A stretch of DNA of 64,000 bases, taken from contig CAHJWN010000013.1 in NCBI GenBank assembly GCA_903642265.1, positions 1 to 64,000 of the forward strand, written 5' to 3'. The translations under genes and the position numbers were made by a program. The number at the start of each line of letters is the position of its first letter. The stretch's first letter is position 1. This stretch comes from Acidobacteriaceae bacterium (GTDB lineage Bacteria > Acidobacteriota > Terriglobia > Terriglobales > Acidobacteriaceae). Positions 8,200-17,529 of the stretch are shown here, one piece after another. The notes beneath the pieces were generated by a model. It saw only the letters and a program-made list of their open reading frames with translations. It had not been told where the DNA came from and ran no database searches.

Positions 8200-9804
8200 A
8201 TGAAGCCCGGAATTGAGCATTCTCCCGAGCAAACGCCGCAGCAGATCGTCACCGTCCTCGAAGAGTTCCTCGCCGAGCATCCGCAGGCAGTCCTTCTTGA
8301 AGACGGCAAGGCGCTCTTTGACATGCGCTTCGCCGAATACACCCTTGCTACTGAACATGGCCGCTGCTCACTCCATCTTTGGAGCGATGATCGCAATCTC
8401 GTTCGTCGAGTAGGCGCAGCATCGATCCGCAAGACTGTCCTTCGCCTCAGCACCTACCGGTTCGGTCAAACCAAGCCACAGGTGCTCGAGCTCGTCGCTG
8501 ACAAAGATCGGCGCCCGCCCTCAACCCGTGAAGCCACGCGCACTAAGTATCTCCGTCGTATCGAGCGCATACTCCTTCGCCACTTTCCCGATTGGCAGCC
8601 CGACGCTTTCCGCACCTCCATGGATCTCGAACGCAGCTTCGGTCCCGCATACGCGCGCGGCATCATGTACAAAGGCACGCAAGCCTGGGCCGTGATTGCA
8701 GTCAATCAGGAAGAAACGCAATCGACTGTGGACGGCATCCTGACGCTTGGCATCCTTTGGCTGGCGAACTGTCGCGAGAACGCAGGCGGTCGCCGCCTTT
8801 TCCAGGGCCTGAAGATCATCGCCCCTCGGGGCATGGAGACACTCACCCTTTCGCGCCTTGCATGGCTCAACACCGATGTCGCGAAGTGGGAGCTCTACGC
8901 CTTCAACGAAGGGGCTGACGAGCTTGAGGAACGCGACGCCACTGACCATGGCAACCTGCTCACGCGCCTGCTGCATGCACCAAACCAGGCGGCAGCGAAG
9001 GAACGCTTTGCTGAATCGACCTCCCGCATCCTGTCCGTTGTTCCAGAGCTAATGCGCACTATGGTCGAGCAGCGCATTCGCGGCGGCACCGAGTTGGCCT
9101 TTCTGCTGCATGGACTTGAGTTCGCCCGCGTCCGGACCGGCTACTCCGCGCAAAGCTTCAACCGTCTGCAGGAGATCACCTTCGGCGCAGGAGCCAACGA
9201 GGCGCCCCTTACCCCTGAGAACGAGTCTGAACTCCGAGAGCTAGTCGAACGCCTTTTCGCTCGTCGCTGCTCAGCTGGCAGCCATCGCGATCCGCTCTAC
9301 CGCATGCAGCCCGAGCGCTGGCTGGAAAGTCTGCTCCGCCGCGACCTCATCCCGATCGATGATCGTCTCGATCCTACGCATGTCTACACCCAGGTTCCAG
9401 CTTTCGCCGCATCTGACCGCGGCATGCTCGACCTGCTCGGCGTCACATCCGACGGCCGTCTTGCCGTCATCGAGTTGAAGGCCGATGAGGATCTTCATCT
9501 CGCGCTGCAGGGCCTTGATTATTGGATCCGCGTCCGCGCGCATCATCTCGAAAATCCAGATCGCACCACCGGCCTTGGGGAGTTCCAGCGCAACGGCTAC
9601 TTCAGCAACATCACACTCTCCGAACGCGATCCTCGGCTCTACCTGGTCGCGCCCGCTCTACGCGTCCATCCCGCTACTGAACTGGTCCTGCGGCATCTCT
9701 CACCTAAAGTGGAATGGTCGCTGATCGCGATCGATGAGCGTTGGCGGCAGCAAATCAAGGTCATCTGGCGCAAACGAAGCAGCGATCCTGCGTGGAGCAT
9801 TTAG
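8200..9804 (+). CDS. large protein with C-terminal PD-(D/E)XK nuclease-like core, otherwise unknown
   Basis: A soluble protein of about 534 residues. I do not recognise the first ~370 residues, which have no signal peptide or membrane segment. The C-terminal part contains a restriction-like nuclease core: GMLDLLG with Asp411, then a strand LAVIELKAD with Glu425 and Lys427, and a following helix rich in aromatic and basic residues (QGLDYWIRVRAHH). This is the D-(13)-ExK pattern of PD-(D/E)XK enzymes such as NucS-like/DUF91 endonucleases. The start is uncertain: ATG 8200, ATG 8185 and TTG 8179 are all in frame and none has a strong SD. Its end overlaps the convergent small membrane gene by 4 bp. 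The cellular role (repair, DNA degradation or defence) is open. Confidence 0.7.
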   Translation: MKPGIEHSPEQTPQQIVTVLEEFLAEHPQAVLLEDGKALFDMRFAEYTLATEHGRCSLHLWSDDRNLVRRVGAASIRKTVLRLSTYRFGQTKPQVLELVADKDRRPPSTREATRTKYLRRIERILLRHFPDWQPDAFRTSMDLERSFGPAYARGIMYKGTQAWAVIAVNQEETQSTVDGILTLGILWLANCRENAGGRRLFQGLKIIAPRGMETLTLSRLAWLNTDVAKWELYAFNEGADELEERDATDHGNLLTRLLHAPNQAAAKERFAESTSRILSVVPELMRTMVEQRIRGGTELAFLLHGLEFARVRTGYSAQSFNRLQEITFGAGANEAPLTPENESELRELVERLFARRCSAGSHRDPLYRMQPERWLESLLRRDLIPIDDRLDPTHVYTQVPAFAASDRGMLDLLGVTSDGRLAVIELKADEDLHLALQGLDYWIRVRAHHLENPDRTTGLGEFQRNGYFSNITLSERDPRLYLVAPALRVHPATELVLRHLSPKVEWSLIAIDERWRQQIKVIWRKRSSDPAWSI

Positions 9805-10085
9805 CGGGTGGCAGGTTTCCCGCGGAAGCTGAACAGCAGAAAAAGCGCCATACATCCGAAGAAGCCGATCCCGCCAAGAACGATTCCAGTCACCACCGAA
9901 GCAGTAATCGCTCCAAGAATGTTCTGCGGATCATCCGGGGATACGCCTCGTAGGTGACTCAGGAAGAGAAGGAACGCGATTGGAAAAGAGACGATAAAGA
10001 TGCCCAGTGCTGAGAGCAAGGAAATGGCTGTCCACTTGAACCAGCCTGCCTCTGTCCTGGGGTTCTTTCGCCAGCGAATCTGCAT
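9801..10085 (-). CDS. small two-helix membrane protein
   Basis: A 94-residue protein with a basic N terminus (QIRWRKNPRTE), two hydrophobic helices (about residues 20-45 and 59-86) and a basic end. The ATG lies 2 nt after the dusB stop, so it is probably translated from the dusB message. No family is recognised. The pattern fits a small inner-membrane protein with both ends in the cytoplasm. Confidence 0.65.
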   Translation of the reverse strand: MQIRWRKNPRTEAGWFKWTAISLLSALGIFIVSFPIAFLLFLSHLRGVSPDDPQNILGAITASVVTGIVLGGIGFFGCMALFLLFSFRGKPATR

Positions 10086-10087
10086 AC

Positions 10088-11332
10088 TCAGACGAGTATA
10101 ACTTCCCGTATTTGCTCCACTTCGAGGCGGGTCTCCTGCTCGAAGAAATCCTCTACTGCCCCAAGCACAGCAGGTCCGTTCTTAGCCTCAAAGATGGCCT
10201 TCCGCAGTCCCGACCCACCCGGAACGCCGTGCGTAAACCAACTTGCAAACTGCTTCATCTTGCCCACGCAATCGCGATGCCGCTGGTCCCGCGCTACCTG
10301 GCCCGACGCAACAATCGAAGCTGCGCGCGACGCTTCAGCCTGTTCCTCAAGTTGGATTTCGTGCACCAGCATCTCGAAGTACGTCCGGATCATCCGGTAA
10401 CGATCTGCATCTGTCGGCACATCGTAAGTTCCAACACCGATCGCTTCTTTAGAAGCCGTATATTGTGCGATCTGCCGAAAAATCCATGGATTTGCCGGCG
10501 CCGCCCGGCCGATCATTACTGCGTCGCAGTGTGTCGCGTCGACCATCGCCGCCGCATCTTCCGGAGTGCGCACATCACCATTCCCGATCACAGGAATGCC
10601 TACAGCATCTTTGACTGCGGCGATATATTCCCACCGAGCCTGCCCGGTGTAGCCATCCTCGCGCGTCCGGGCGTGCAACGCGACGGCATTCAACCCGCAG
10701 TCCTCAGCCAGCTTCGCCAACTCGACACAGACAATGTTCTTATCGTTCCAACCCATCCGGAACTTCACTGTAAAGGGAATCGAGACCGCCGAGCGCACTG
10801 CTTTGAATATGACTTTGATCAGCGGCAAATCCCGCAGCAACCCAGACCCCCCATTACAGGCAACAACACGCTTAGCTGGACACCCCAGGTTCAAGTCAAC
10901 GATGTCGAATCCTGACTCCTCGCAGATGCGCGCCGAATCAGCCAGCGTCTCCGGATTCGATCCAAACAGTTGTGCCGAAATCGGATGCTCATCGTCGTAG
11001 TACGTCAGGTACCGTTTGCGTTTGGATTCACGCATCCTCGACAAGCCATCAGCCGACGTGAATTCTGTCATGATCAGCCCGCAACCGGACTGCTCATTGC
11101 TTGTTGTCGTTCCCACGTCGGACGACTCAGAGGCGGCGCTGAACATGCTCGCATTCTTGATGAACCGCCGAAAAACCGTGTCCGTCACGCCTGCCATCGG
11201 TGCCAGCACCGTCGCGGGAGCAATCTTCACGCTGCCGATCGCAAAGCTTGCAGGCACACGCGTATGCTCCGGCATTGCATGCTCGGCCGGGTCATCCCAA
11301 CGCTTCTGTTCCAATGTGTAGCGCTTCTTCAC
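10088..11332 (-). CDS. dusB: tRNA-dihydrouridine synthase
   Basis: An FMN enzyme that reduces specific uridines in the tRNA D-loop to dihydrouridine using NADPH. The 414-residue protein carries LAPMAGVTDTVFRRF, the catalytic cysteine region DLNLGCPAKRV, VKFRMGW, HARTREDGYTG and VIGNGDV, all in family order. It is longer than usual (about 330-350). There is an N-terminal extension of about 35 residues and a Ser/Glu-rich insert of roughly 20 residues between the FMN-binding start and the IMTEFTSADGL strand. The insert lacks stops and looks like a lineage trait. The subtype (DusB rather than DusA/C) is the most likely one but not proven. Confidence 0.9.
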   Translation of the reverse strand: MKKRYTLEQKRWDDPAEHAMPEHTRVPASFAIGSVKIAPATVLAPMAGVTDTVFRRFIKNASMFSAASESSDVGTTTSNEQSGCGLIMTEFTSADGLSRMRESKRKRYLTYYDDEHPISAQLFGSNPETLADSARICEESGFDIVDLNLGCPAKRVVACNGGSGLLRDLPLIKVIFKAVRSAVSIPFTVKFRMGWNDKNIVCVELAKLAEDCGLNAVALHARTREDGYTGQARWEYIAAVKDAVGIPVIGNGDVRTPEDAAAMVDATHCDAVMIGRAAPANPWIFRQIAQYTASKEAIGVGTYDVPTDADRYRMIRTYFEMLVHEIQLEEQAEASRAASIVASGQVARDQRHRDCVGKMKQFASWFTHGVPGGSGLRKAIFEAKNGPAVLGAVEDFFEQETRLEVEQIREVILV

Positions 11333-11370
11333 CAGCTTCAGTATCTCAAGGTTCAGTATCTCTAACTAAG

Positions 11371-11395
11371 AGGCCCCCGCACATCGCGGAGGCCT
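11371..11395 (-). terminator. hairpin downstream of rpmE
   Basis: Arms AGGCCCCCGC (11371-11380) and GCGGAGGCCT (11386-11395) pair with one mismatch around a 5-nt loop. It lies between the rpmE stop and the dusB start, both on the minus strand. The T-run that should follow on the minus strand is weak (CTTAGTT), so it may be a leaky terminator or an RNA-stabilising hairpin. Confidence 0.5.
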
Positions 11396-11421
11396 CCTGG
11401 TTAGTAGGTGTTGTGTTCCGG

Positions 11422-11661
11422 TTACTTCGCGGCTGCCGTCTCTGCCTTGCCCGCATCGGACTTGGCAAACTTGCGGCGGAAGCGTTCGACCCGACCTGCG
11501 GTGTCGATCAACTTTTGCTTACCGGTGAAGAACGGGTGGCACGCGGAACAGATTTCAAGAACGATGTCGCCCTTATGCGTAGAGCGGGTCTGAAAATTAG
11601 AACCGCAGGCGCACTTCACGGTAATTTCGTTATACGACGGGTGAATTCCTTCTTTTGGCAT
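11422..11661 (-). CDS. rpmE: 50S ribosomal protein L31
   Basis: A 79-residue ribosomal protein at the 50S/30S interface. It starts [13 protein letters not shown] and keeps the zinc-type cysteines (CAC near residue 18 and CSAC near residue 39), so it is the Zn-binding form of L31. The C terminus is extended with Lys/Ala residues. A longer in-frame reading reaches 11874, but the L31 family begins at the ATG at 11661, which has AAAGGA upstream. The four cysteines suggest it also acts as a zinc store that could be swapped for a Cys-free paralogue elsewhere in the genome (inference). Confidence 0.96.
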   Translation of the reverse strand: MPKEGIHPSYNEITVKCACGSNFQTRSTHKGDIVLEICSACHPFFTGKQKLIDTAGRVERFRRKFAKSDAGKAETAAAK

Positions 11662-11885
11662 GGTAAGGTCCTTTTCTCTTGAATTACGCGATCTGGTGTG
11701 CCCAAGCAGAAGTCGCGGATCGCTTGCAAACGGTTTACGCACGTCACATCGAAGGCCTGTCGCGACATCAATTCCGCTCCTAAACACAGCGTTTAGACAC
11801 TTTACAAGTCTAACTGAAGGAATTTGATTCTCCAACGTGGAATTCGATTCGCCGCGCACCGATTCGCCGCGCACCTAGGACCCGC

Positions 11886-12719
11886 TTGGCCGGCCTTACC
11901 GCGATTCGCACAGGGCACACCTTGCGGGACACTGCGATACTGGAGGTTGTGACGACAGTCTGCTCAATCTGCGAAGGTGCCGGTCTGCGAATCGTCCGGC
12001 GTCCCGATGGCACTCAGTTCGCTGAGTCCTGTGTCTGCCGCCTCGAACAGCGCAGCAGTCGCATGCTTGGCCGCGCTCAAATCCCGAAGCGCTACGAACA
12101 CTGCACCCTAGACAGCTACGAAACCGGCTTTGGCGGCGCCCACCGGACCCTTGGAGCAGCCCATCTCCGCGCTCGCAAGTTTGTCGAGAGTTACCCGCTT
12201 GACTCTGTCGGCACGGGTTTGTTGCTTACCGGGTCTATAGGCGTCGGAAAAACCCACCTCGCCGTCGGGATTCTGCAGGCATTGGTCTCGGAACGTGGCG
12301 CCACCGGCCTCTTCTACGACTATCGCGATCTCCTGAAACAGGTTCAGAACAGCTACAACCGCCAGGTAAACGAGACAGAACTGGAGATCCTTAAGCCGGT
12401 CTTCGAAGCTGAGGTCTTGGTACTCGACGAACTCGGTGCGTCAAAACCTACAGACTGGGTCTGGGACACGGTCGCTCACATCCTGAATACCCGCTATAAC
12501 GACCGCCGCACCACCATCATCACGACGAACTACGCGAACATCGCGCCTTTAGGCGTTGACCTGGGGCAGGGAAGCAATCTACGGGCCGCCGTCCGCGAAG
12601 AGACCCTCGGAGATCGAATTGGAGAGCGTATGCGCTCGCGTCTGCAGGAGATGTGCGTCGTCGTCGAGATGCATGGCGAGGACTTCCGCCAGAAGGTCAA
12701 ACGCGCCAGCTTCGCCTGA
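11886..12719 (+). CDS. DnaC/DnaI-like AAA+ ATPase (helicase loader type)
   Basis: A protein of up to 277 residues. The N-terminal region has a probable zinc-binding cluster (CSIC ... CVC, residues about 26-51) followed by IPKRYEHCTLDSYE. Next comes a AAA+ module with Walker A GSIGVGKT (about residue 116), Walker B VLVLDELGA (about residue 178) and sensor 1 TIITTNY. This layout is that of DnaC/DnaI helicase loaders, and related IstB transposition helpers share the core. No transposase is nearby, which favours a replication role. The start is uncertain: TTG 11886 is used here, and GTG 11949 is an alternative with GGAGG only 2 nt before it. Confidence 0.82.
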   Translation: MAGLTAIRTGHTLRDTAILEVVTTVCSICEGAGLRIVRRPDGTQFAESCVCRLEQRSSRMLGRAQIPKRYEHCTLDSYETGFGGAHRTLGAAHLRARKFVESYPLDSVGTGLLLTGSIGVGKTHLAVGILQALVSERGATGLFYDYRDLLKQVQNSYNRQVNETELEILKPVFEAEVLVLDELGASKPTDWVWDTVAHILNTRYNDRRTTIITTNYANIAPLGVDLGQGSNLRAAVREETLGDRIGERMRSRLQEMCVVVEMHGEDFRQKVKRASFA

Positions 12720-12745
12720 CACCGTCATCATTGCCTGACATCGTT

Positions 12746-12916
12746 TCAGCAAACAGTCGCTGCGAGGAAGAGGGCAGCGCCTACCGCCACGATCCTGTAA
12801 ATGAAGTTTGAACCTGATGTTCGTTGATCGGTCTTGCGCGCAAAGGGCACAAGGTAGATCCCGCGATGGTTAGTTGCTGCACTCTTAGAGATCAAGGGGG
12901 ATGACGAGAGGGACAT
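12746..12916 (-). CDS. small single-helix membrane peptide
   Basis: A 56-residue reading with a Ser-rich N terminus, a basic middle (ARKTDQR) and one C-terminal hydrophobic helix (IYRIVAVGAALFLAATV). The ATG at 12916 has a good ribosome-binding site (GGAGA with 7-nt spacing), which is the main reason to call it. No family is recognised. It would be a tail-anchored inner-membrane peptide. Confidence 0.45.
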   Translation of the reverse strand: MSLSSSPLISKSAATNHRGIYLVPFARKTDQRTSGSNFIYRIVAVGAALFLAATVC

Positions 12917-13082
12917 GCTCAGTTCTCCAGGTTTACTTCGATAAGTGACTCGCAACACAAAGGTCATCGGCTGCTTGCCTGGAAACTTGAGTCAATTCGG
13001 GAATTGGTTTGGTTTGCGTCTGACTCGAGGTTGTCTCGTCGTGCAGAACCCTTATCCTGCGACCGATATAGAATCTCCAACC

Positions 13083-13646
13083 ATGAGCACCCCTGGTCAG
13101 CCTTCTTCGTCCTCATCTGTAGGAACCTCTAAGCCAGTTCTTTTTACCCCTCCAGCGAATGAACCGTCCGGCCGCGGGAAGGTTGTATTTGCCTTGGCGG
13201 CTGTAACCCTACTCGCCTTCATCGCCGGGCTTCTCGCGACGCGTAGCCACAAAGCAAGCACAGCATCGCCGAATGCCATTGTCCCCGTCGATATCTACGC
13301 AAAGAACCTCTCGTTTACACAACTGGCGATGAGTCAATCAACCAGCCTATCCGGCGGCACATCGACCTTCATCGACGGCCATGTCAGCAATGCTGGTCCA
13401 GACACTTTGACGGGCATCACCATGCAGGTTCTCTTCCGCAACGATGTTGCCCTGCCGCCTCAGGTAGAGACGCTGCCGCTGACCCTCATCCGCACACACG
13501 AGCCTTACGTAGACACCGAACCCGTCAGTGCTGCTCCGCTAAAGTCGGGGGATGAGGCAGAGTTCCGCCTTATCTTTGAAACCGTGACAGGTAGCTGGAA
13601 TCAACAGATGCCAGACCTTCACGTTATCCACGTTGCCAAACGCTAA
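13083..13646 (+). CDS. membrane-anchored protein with an extracytoplasmic beta-rich domain
   Basis: A 187-residue protein. A Ser/Pro-rich cytoplasmic tail is followed by one membrane helix (VVFALAAVTLLAFIAGLLA, about residues 34-52) and then a ~130-residue domain with alternating strands (TFIDGHVSNAGPDTLTGITM, VLFRNDVALPPQ, ending in a FRLIFETVTGSW strand). The domain resembles the FxLYD/DUF2393 kind of immunoglobulin-like fold found on envelope proteins. This assignment is by pattern only. The start at 13083 is preferred because the upstream in-frame extension has no recognisable content. It is monocistronic as far as visible. Confidence 0.65.
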   Translation: MSTPGQPSSSSSVGTSKPVLFTPPANEPSGRGKVVFALAAVTLLAFIAGLLATRSHKASTASPNAIVPVDIYAKNLSFTQLAMSQSTSLSGGTSTFIDGHVSNAGPDTLTGITMQVLFRNDVALPPQVETLPLTLIRTHEPYVDTEPVSAAPLKSGDEAEFRLIFETVTGSWNQQMPDLHVIHVAKR

Positions 13647-13916
13647 GCTCGCTAGCAACTTGTGATTCAGAAAATTCTGATGCGGCAATATGCCCTGAAA
13701 GACGGAAGAATTTTCCATCGTGACTTTGGTTGCTTGGAAGCCAAACGGCAAAAAGCTCAAGGAACGAGCAGAATGCAGTGACCTTAGGTTCTTCACGTCG
13801 GATGGCATCACATTTGCTATACCTCAACCGGCACTGCTCGTGGACACGTCAAAAGTAGTTACAAGTCCAGAGGAATAGCCCTGAGTGAAAATCCTCAGCA
13901 GACAAGGAGTTCGATA

Positions 13917-14831
13917 ATGAAATCAAGGTTTCTTCCAGTCCTGGCTTTAGGAAGTGCACTAGCCGTAACAACAGCCTTTGGTCAATCAAATGATGGGACG
14001 GCGCAGCCCTCACCCACGATTCCGCCTGCTCAAGGGCGGTCCGGCAGCATGAATCCCTCAGACAGCTCTACCTATGCCACGGGCAAGCCGCTCGCTGGCC
14101 AATCGAAAGAAGGCTTTTGGGGTCACGTTAATCCATTTGCCCGCAAGAAATGGGTCAATCGGCAGGTGGATCCTATCAAGGATCGTACCAACGAGCTTGA
14201 CCAGTTGCAGTCCAAGAATGCCAATGACATCAAGGACGTCGACAGCCGCTCTCAGGCAGGCGTGAATCGCGCCATGTCTGCCGCAAATACGGCGGACCAG
14301 CACGCCGCAGACGCCCGTAGCCGTGCAGATTCGGCAAACGGCGTCGCGAACGACGCGAGCAACCGCACTACCTCGCTGAATGGAACTGTCAGCAACCTGG
14401 ACCAGTACCAGACAGTCAGCTCCTCGCCGGTAGTCTTTGCAGCGGGTCGCACGACTCTTGGACCGAAAGCAAAAGCGCAGCTCGACGACTTGTCCTCAAA
14501 GCTCGCAGGCGAAAAAGGCTACATCATCGAAGTTCAAGGCTATAGCCGCGGTGGTGTGCAGGCGTCGCAGGCGATGGCGGATTCAGTGGTTCGTTACCTT
14601 GTGACTGAACATCAGGTTCCTATCTATCGCATCTACCGTACCGGCTTAGGTAAGAAGACACAAAAGTCAGCAGATGGTGATCAAGCGCCCACAAACGGCG
14701 TTCTAGTCAGCCTGATGCACAACAGCCTGGCGACAATGTCGTCAAGCAGTGCGTCAGCTAGTTCCAGCTCAAAGCCATCCGTTAGCGCGAATGCAACAAC
14801 CGGCGTGAGCAATCCTGACGCAACGCAATAA
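13917..14831 (+). CDS. OmpA-like outer-membrane/periplasmic protein
   Basis: A 304-residue exported protein. The signal peptide (residues 1-22) ends SALAVTTAFGQ. Then come a low-complexity Ser/Pro/Thr region, an Asn/Asp/Ala-rich region with heptad-like repeats (residues about 100-160, coiled-coil or Lpp-like), and a C-terminal OmpA-like domain (VVFAAGRTTLGPKAKAQLDDL, then a IIEVQGYSRGG strand, about residues 173-270). The usual peptidoglycan-binding TD..G..xxN..LS..RA pattern is only partly kept, so binding to peptidoglycan is uncertain. The tail is Ser-rich. The ribosome-binding site AAGGAG is about 8 nt before the ATG. A strong terminator follows about 140 bp downstream. Confidence 0.78.
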   Translation: MKSRFLPVLALGSALAVTTAFGQSNDGTAQPSPTIPPAQGRSGSMNPSDSSTYATGKPLAGQSKEGFWGHVNPFARKKWVNRQVDPIKDRTNELDQLQSKNANDIKDVDSRSQAGVNRAMSAANTADQHAADARSRADSANGVANDASNRTTSLNGTVSNLDQYQTVSSSPVVFAAGRTTLGPKAKAQLDDLSSKLAGEKGYIIEVQGYSRGGVQASQAMADSVVRYLVTEHQVPIYRIYRTGLGKKTQKSADGDQAPTNGVLVSLMHNSLATMSSSSASASSSSKPSVSANATTGVSNPDATQ

Positions 14832-14971
14832 AGCTTATCTCAACAGGGCGTGATGAGGATGCTACTACTCACTCGCTCCACTTCTTGAGTACACAAGATC
14901 GCCGGACGCGGCCTGGACTATAGAGCGCGCCGGCAACAGACTCTCCTAACCAGAGAGAACCAAGGCAGATT

Positions 14972-14999
14972 GGCCCCTCGCTCGAGGGGCCCTTTTTTT
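14972..14999 (+). terminator. strong rho-independent terminator
   Basis: Perfect arms GGCCCCTCG (14972-14980) and CGAGGGGCC (14983-14991) are followed by CTTTTTTT. The orientation serves the OmpA-like gene, and it also separates it from the convergent GGDEF-EAL gene. Confidence 0.9.
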
Positions 15000-15054
15000 G
15001 CAATCTGTTCGACATGAAGCCTGCATCAATCGTGTTCCCAGGCGACCGTCGTTT

Positions 15055-17529
15055 TCAGCTCAACCGTGCTGGCCTTCGCGGGCCGCCCGTCATGAGGAAA
15101 TCTTTCCCCTGATCGCTGACCATGTGGACCGCGGCGCGTTCGCCCGAGGGGTCACTGATGTTCATTGCTTCAATGACCGGGACTGCCTCTACAAACTTTT
15201 CTGGTGAAAGCGGCCGCGCGAAGAAATAGCCCTGAGCTTGATCGCAACGTCGCCGCAGCAGAAACTTCAGCTGCTCGCGCGTCTCGACCCCTTCTGCAAT
15301 CACCTTGACGCCCAGCCCATGTGACATCGCGATGACTGTACGTACCACCGACGCGGCGTTCGAGTCATTAGCGGCCTGGCGCACGAAACTTTGATCGATC
15401 TTCAACCGGTCGACCTGGTACTGCAGCAGGTAGTTGAAGTTACAGAAGCCCGTTCCAAAGTCATCGATTGAGAGCTTTACCCCCATCTCACGTATCATCT
15501 GCAGCGTTTTCAGATTCGCGGTTGAATTGATCATGAGCGTGTTCTCGATGATTTCGATCTCCAGGTCGCTTGCGACCAGACCACTCTCCAGCAGCGATTC
15601 CTCGATCGTCTTGAGCAGCCTTTTCTGTTCAAACTGGTTTGGCGAAAGATTGACGGAGAGCGTCACCCGGCGGTTGATTTGTACCTGAATCCACTTCGCG
15701 TCCTGGCACGCCTTATGCATTGCCCAGATACCAAATTCGGGCAACAGCCCCATTTTCTCGGCCATTGGGATAAAGTGTGCCGGCGATACCAGACCGAATC
15801 GCGCATGTCGCCACCGTAGCAAAGCCTCCATCCCGATCACCTTGCCGCTTGGCAGCTCGACCTGGGGCTGATATTCCAGGAACAGTTCGTTGTTGTCCAG
15901 GGCCTGACGCAGAGCACCCTCCATCGACAGGCGGGATGAAGCGTCCTCCAGCATCTCGGGTGCAAAAAGAACTGACCTGTTCCGACCCGCCTCTTTGGCC
16001 GCGTACATCGCCGCCTCGCTGCGGCGAAGTATGTGCTCGGTATCTCCCGCAAAATCAGGGTACAGGCAGATTCCAACGCTGGCAGTCACGTTAATCGTGT
16101 GTCCCTGCACGTGGTACGGTGCCGAGATCGCACGCAAGAACATCTCCGCGCAGAACTCTATATCCGAGATCTTCATCTGGTCGGATATCAGCACGATGAA
16201 CTCGTCTCCGCCAACCCGCGCAACTGTATCAGCGCTTCGAACTTTTTCCATCAACCGTGCAGAAGCTACCAGGAGTATTTCGTCTCCAACAGGGTGACCG
16301 AGCGAATCGTTAATGCGTTTGAAGTGATCAAGATCGATGGTGAGCACTGCGAGCTTGGTTGCGACCCGTTTTGAACGCTTAATCGCCTGCGAGATCCTGT
16401 CTTCGAGCAAGCTGAATCCGATTAGCCCTGTGAGCGAATCGTGGTTGGCTACCACTGAGGTGCGATTCAACTCCAGCACGCGGGAGGTTGCATCGGAGAC
16501 AATTCCGATTAGCCCGGTTCGCACTCCGTCTGAGCCGCGCAAAACTTTAATCGCCAGGTTAACTGCAACCCGGGTTCCATCGCGACGAATGAACGTCCAT
16601 TCTTCTTCGCGAATCCCCTCTGCGTCCTTGCTCGCTTCGTGCTTCCAACCCTCTGCCGGTCCCGCGATTACATCGAAACCACTCAGCCGAATGCCGTGCT
16701 CTTCGTGAATGTGCGTTGCTCGTTGCGAGAGTTCTTCTGCATCATGCAGCAGTAGCAGCGATCCAGTCTGGACAAGCTCGCCGCTCCGGTAACCCGTCAG
16801 CTTCTCTGCTTCGATATTCATCGCCGTGATTGTGCCACCAGCGTCCGTCGCGAAGATGCAGAATGGGGCATTATCGAAGATCATCTCGCTGAACTCGGCG
16901 ACTTTTTGATAGCGGTCCTGCACTGCCTTAAAGTCACTTAGATCGGTGCTTGTAACCGCAATAGCGTCGCCTAGTTTAACGACCTGGTGGCGCAGCAACG
17001 TGATCTTTGCTCCCGGTAGATTTACAGGCAATTCGAAGCTGAGAGGAACGCCCGTCTCTACCACCTCACAGTAGCGGCTGAACTGGTGGTCCTCGATGAT
17101 GGCTTCCATCTGCTTACGGTAGCTCGTTCTAGGTCCCTGTCCACCAACGCATTGGAAGCGCTGCTCCGCCTTGGGATTGAGATAGCGGAACTTGAAATCT
17201 TGAATCCGGCCCTGCTCGTCACGAACGCTATCCAGAATGTAAAAGGCGTCCATGGAGACTTCTGCCGCGGTCAGAAAGTGATGATGCTCTTCTTCCAACG
17301 CCTTTAGCTTTGTGCTATTTGCGAGGTCCGTGTTCTTTCTATTTGCGACAAAAACCGCAACTCCGCCAACGAGTGCTCCTCCTGTCGCGGCTAGCAGGCC
17401 GAAGCTTGCTTCGCGACTTGGAACATCAGCGGAGAAAAGTAAAACGCTTCCCATGCGGAACGCAGTCGCACCCGACGTGAATAGGTGCTCCAGAAGCGTC
17501 CATGAAGAAGAATCGACGTATGGCCCCAA
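15055..17529 (-). CDS. membrane-anchored PAS-GGDEF-EAL c-di-GMP enzyme
   Basis: An 824-residue signalling protein. One membrane helix lies near residues 42-62. Two PAS-like sensor domains follow (about 75-200 and 205-350), the second containing GTITAMNIEAEKLTGY. A GGDEF domain (about 365-525) has GGDEF at 440-444, and an EAL domain (about 545-790) has EALLRW at 568, DDFGTG at 689 and EGVET further on. Both catalytic signatures are intact, so it may make and degrade c-di-GMP, with PAS input choosing the direction. The longest start is TTG 17529, with AGGGG upstream. It is monocistronic and divergent from the thioredoxin-like gene. Confidence 0.93.
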   Translation of the reverse strand: MGPYVDSSSWTLLEHLFTSGATAFRMGSVLLFSADVPSREASFGLLAATGGALVGGVAVFVANRKNTDLANSTKLKALEEEHHHFLTAAEVSMDAFYILDSVRDEQGRIQDFKFRYLNPKAEQRFQCVGGQGPRTSYRKQMEAIIEDHQFSRYCEVVETGVPLSFELPVNLPGAKITLLRHQVVKLGDAIAVTSTDLSDFKAVQDRYQKVAEFSEMIFDNAPFCIFATDAGGTITAMNIEAEKLTGYRSGELVQTGSLLLLHDAEELSQRATHIHEEHGIRLSGFDVIAGPAEGWKHEASKDAEGIREEEWTFIRRDGTRVAVNLAIKVLRGSDGVRTGLIGIVSDATSRVLELNRTSVVANHDSLTGLIGFSLLEDRISQAIKRSKRVATKLAVLTIDLDHFKRINDSLGHPVGDEILLVASARLMEKVRSADTVARVGGDEFIVLISDQMKISDIEFCAEMFLRAISAPYHVQGHTINVTASVGICLYPDFAGDTEHILRRSEAAMYAAKEAGRNRSVLFAPEMLEDASSRLSMEGALRQALDNNELFLEYQPQVELPSGKVIGMEALLRWRHARFGLVSPAHFIPMAEKMGLLPEFGIWAMHKACQDAKWIQVQINRRVTLSVNLSPNQFEQKRLLKTIEESLLESGLVASDLEIEIIENTLMINSTANLKTLQMIREMGVKLSIDDFGTGFCNFNYLLQYQVDRLKIDQSFVRQAANDSNAASVVRTVIAMSHGLGVKVIAEGVETREQLKFLLRRRCDQAQGYFFARPLSPEKFVEAVPVIEAMNISDPSGERAAVHMVSDQGKDFLMTGGPRRPARLS

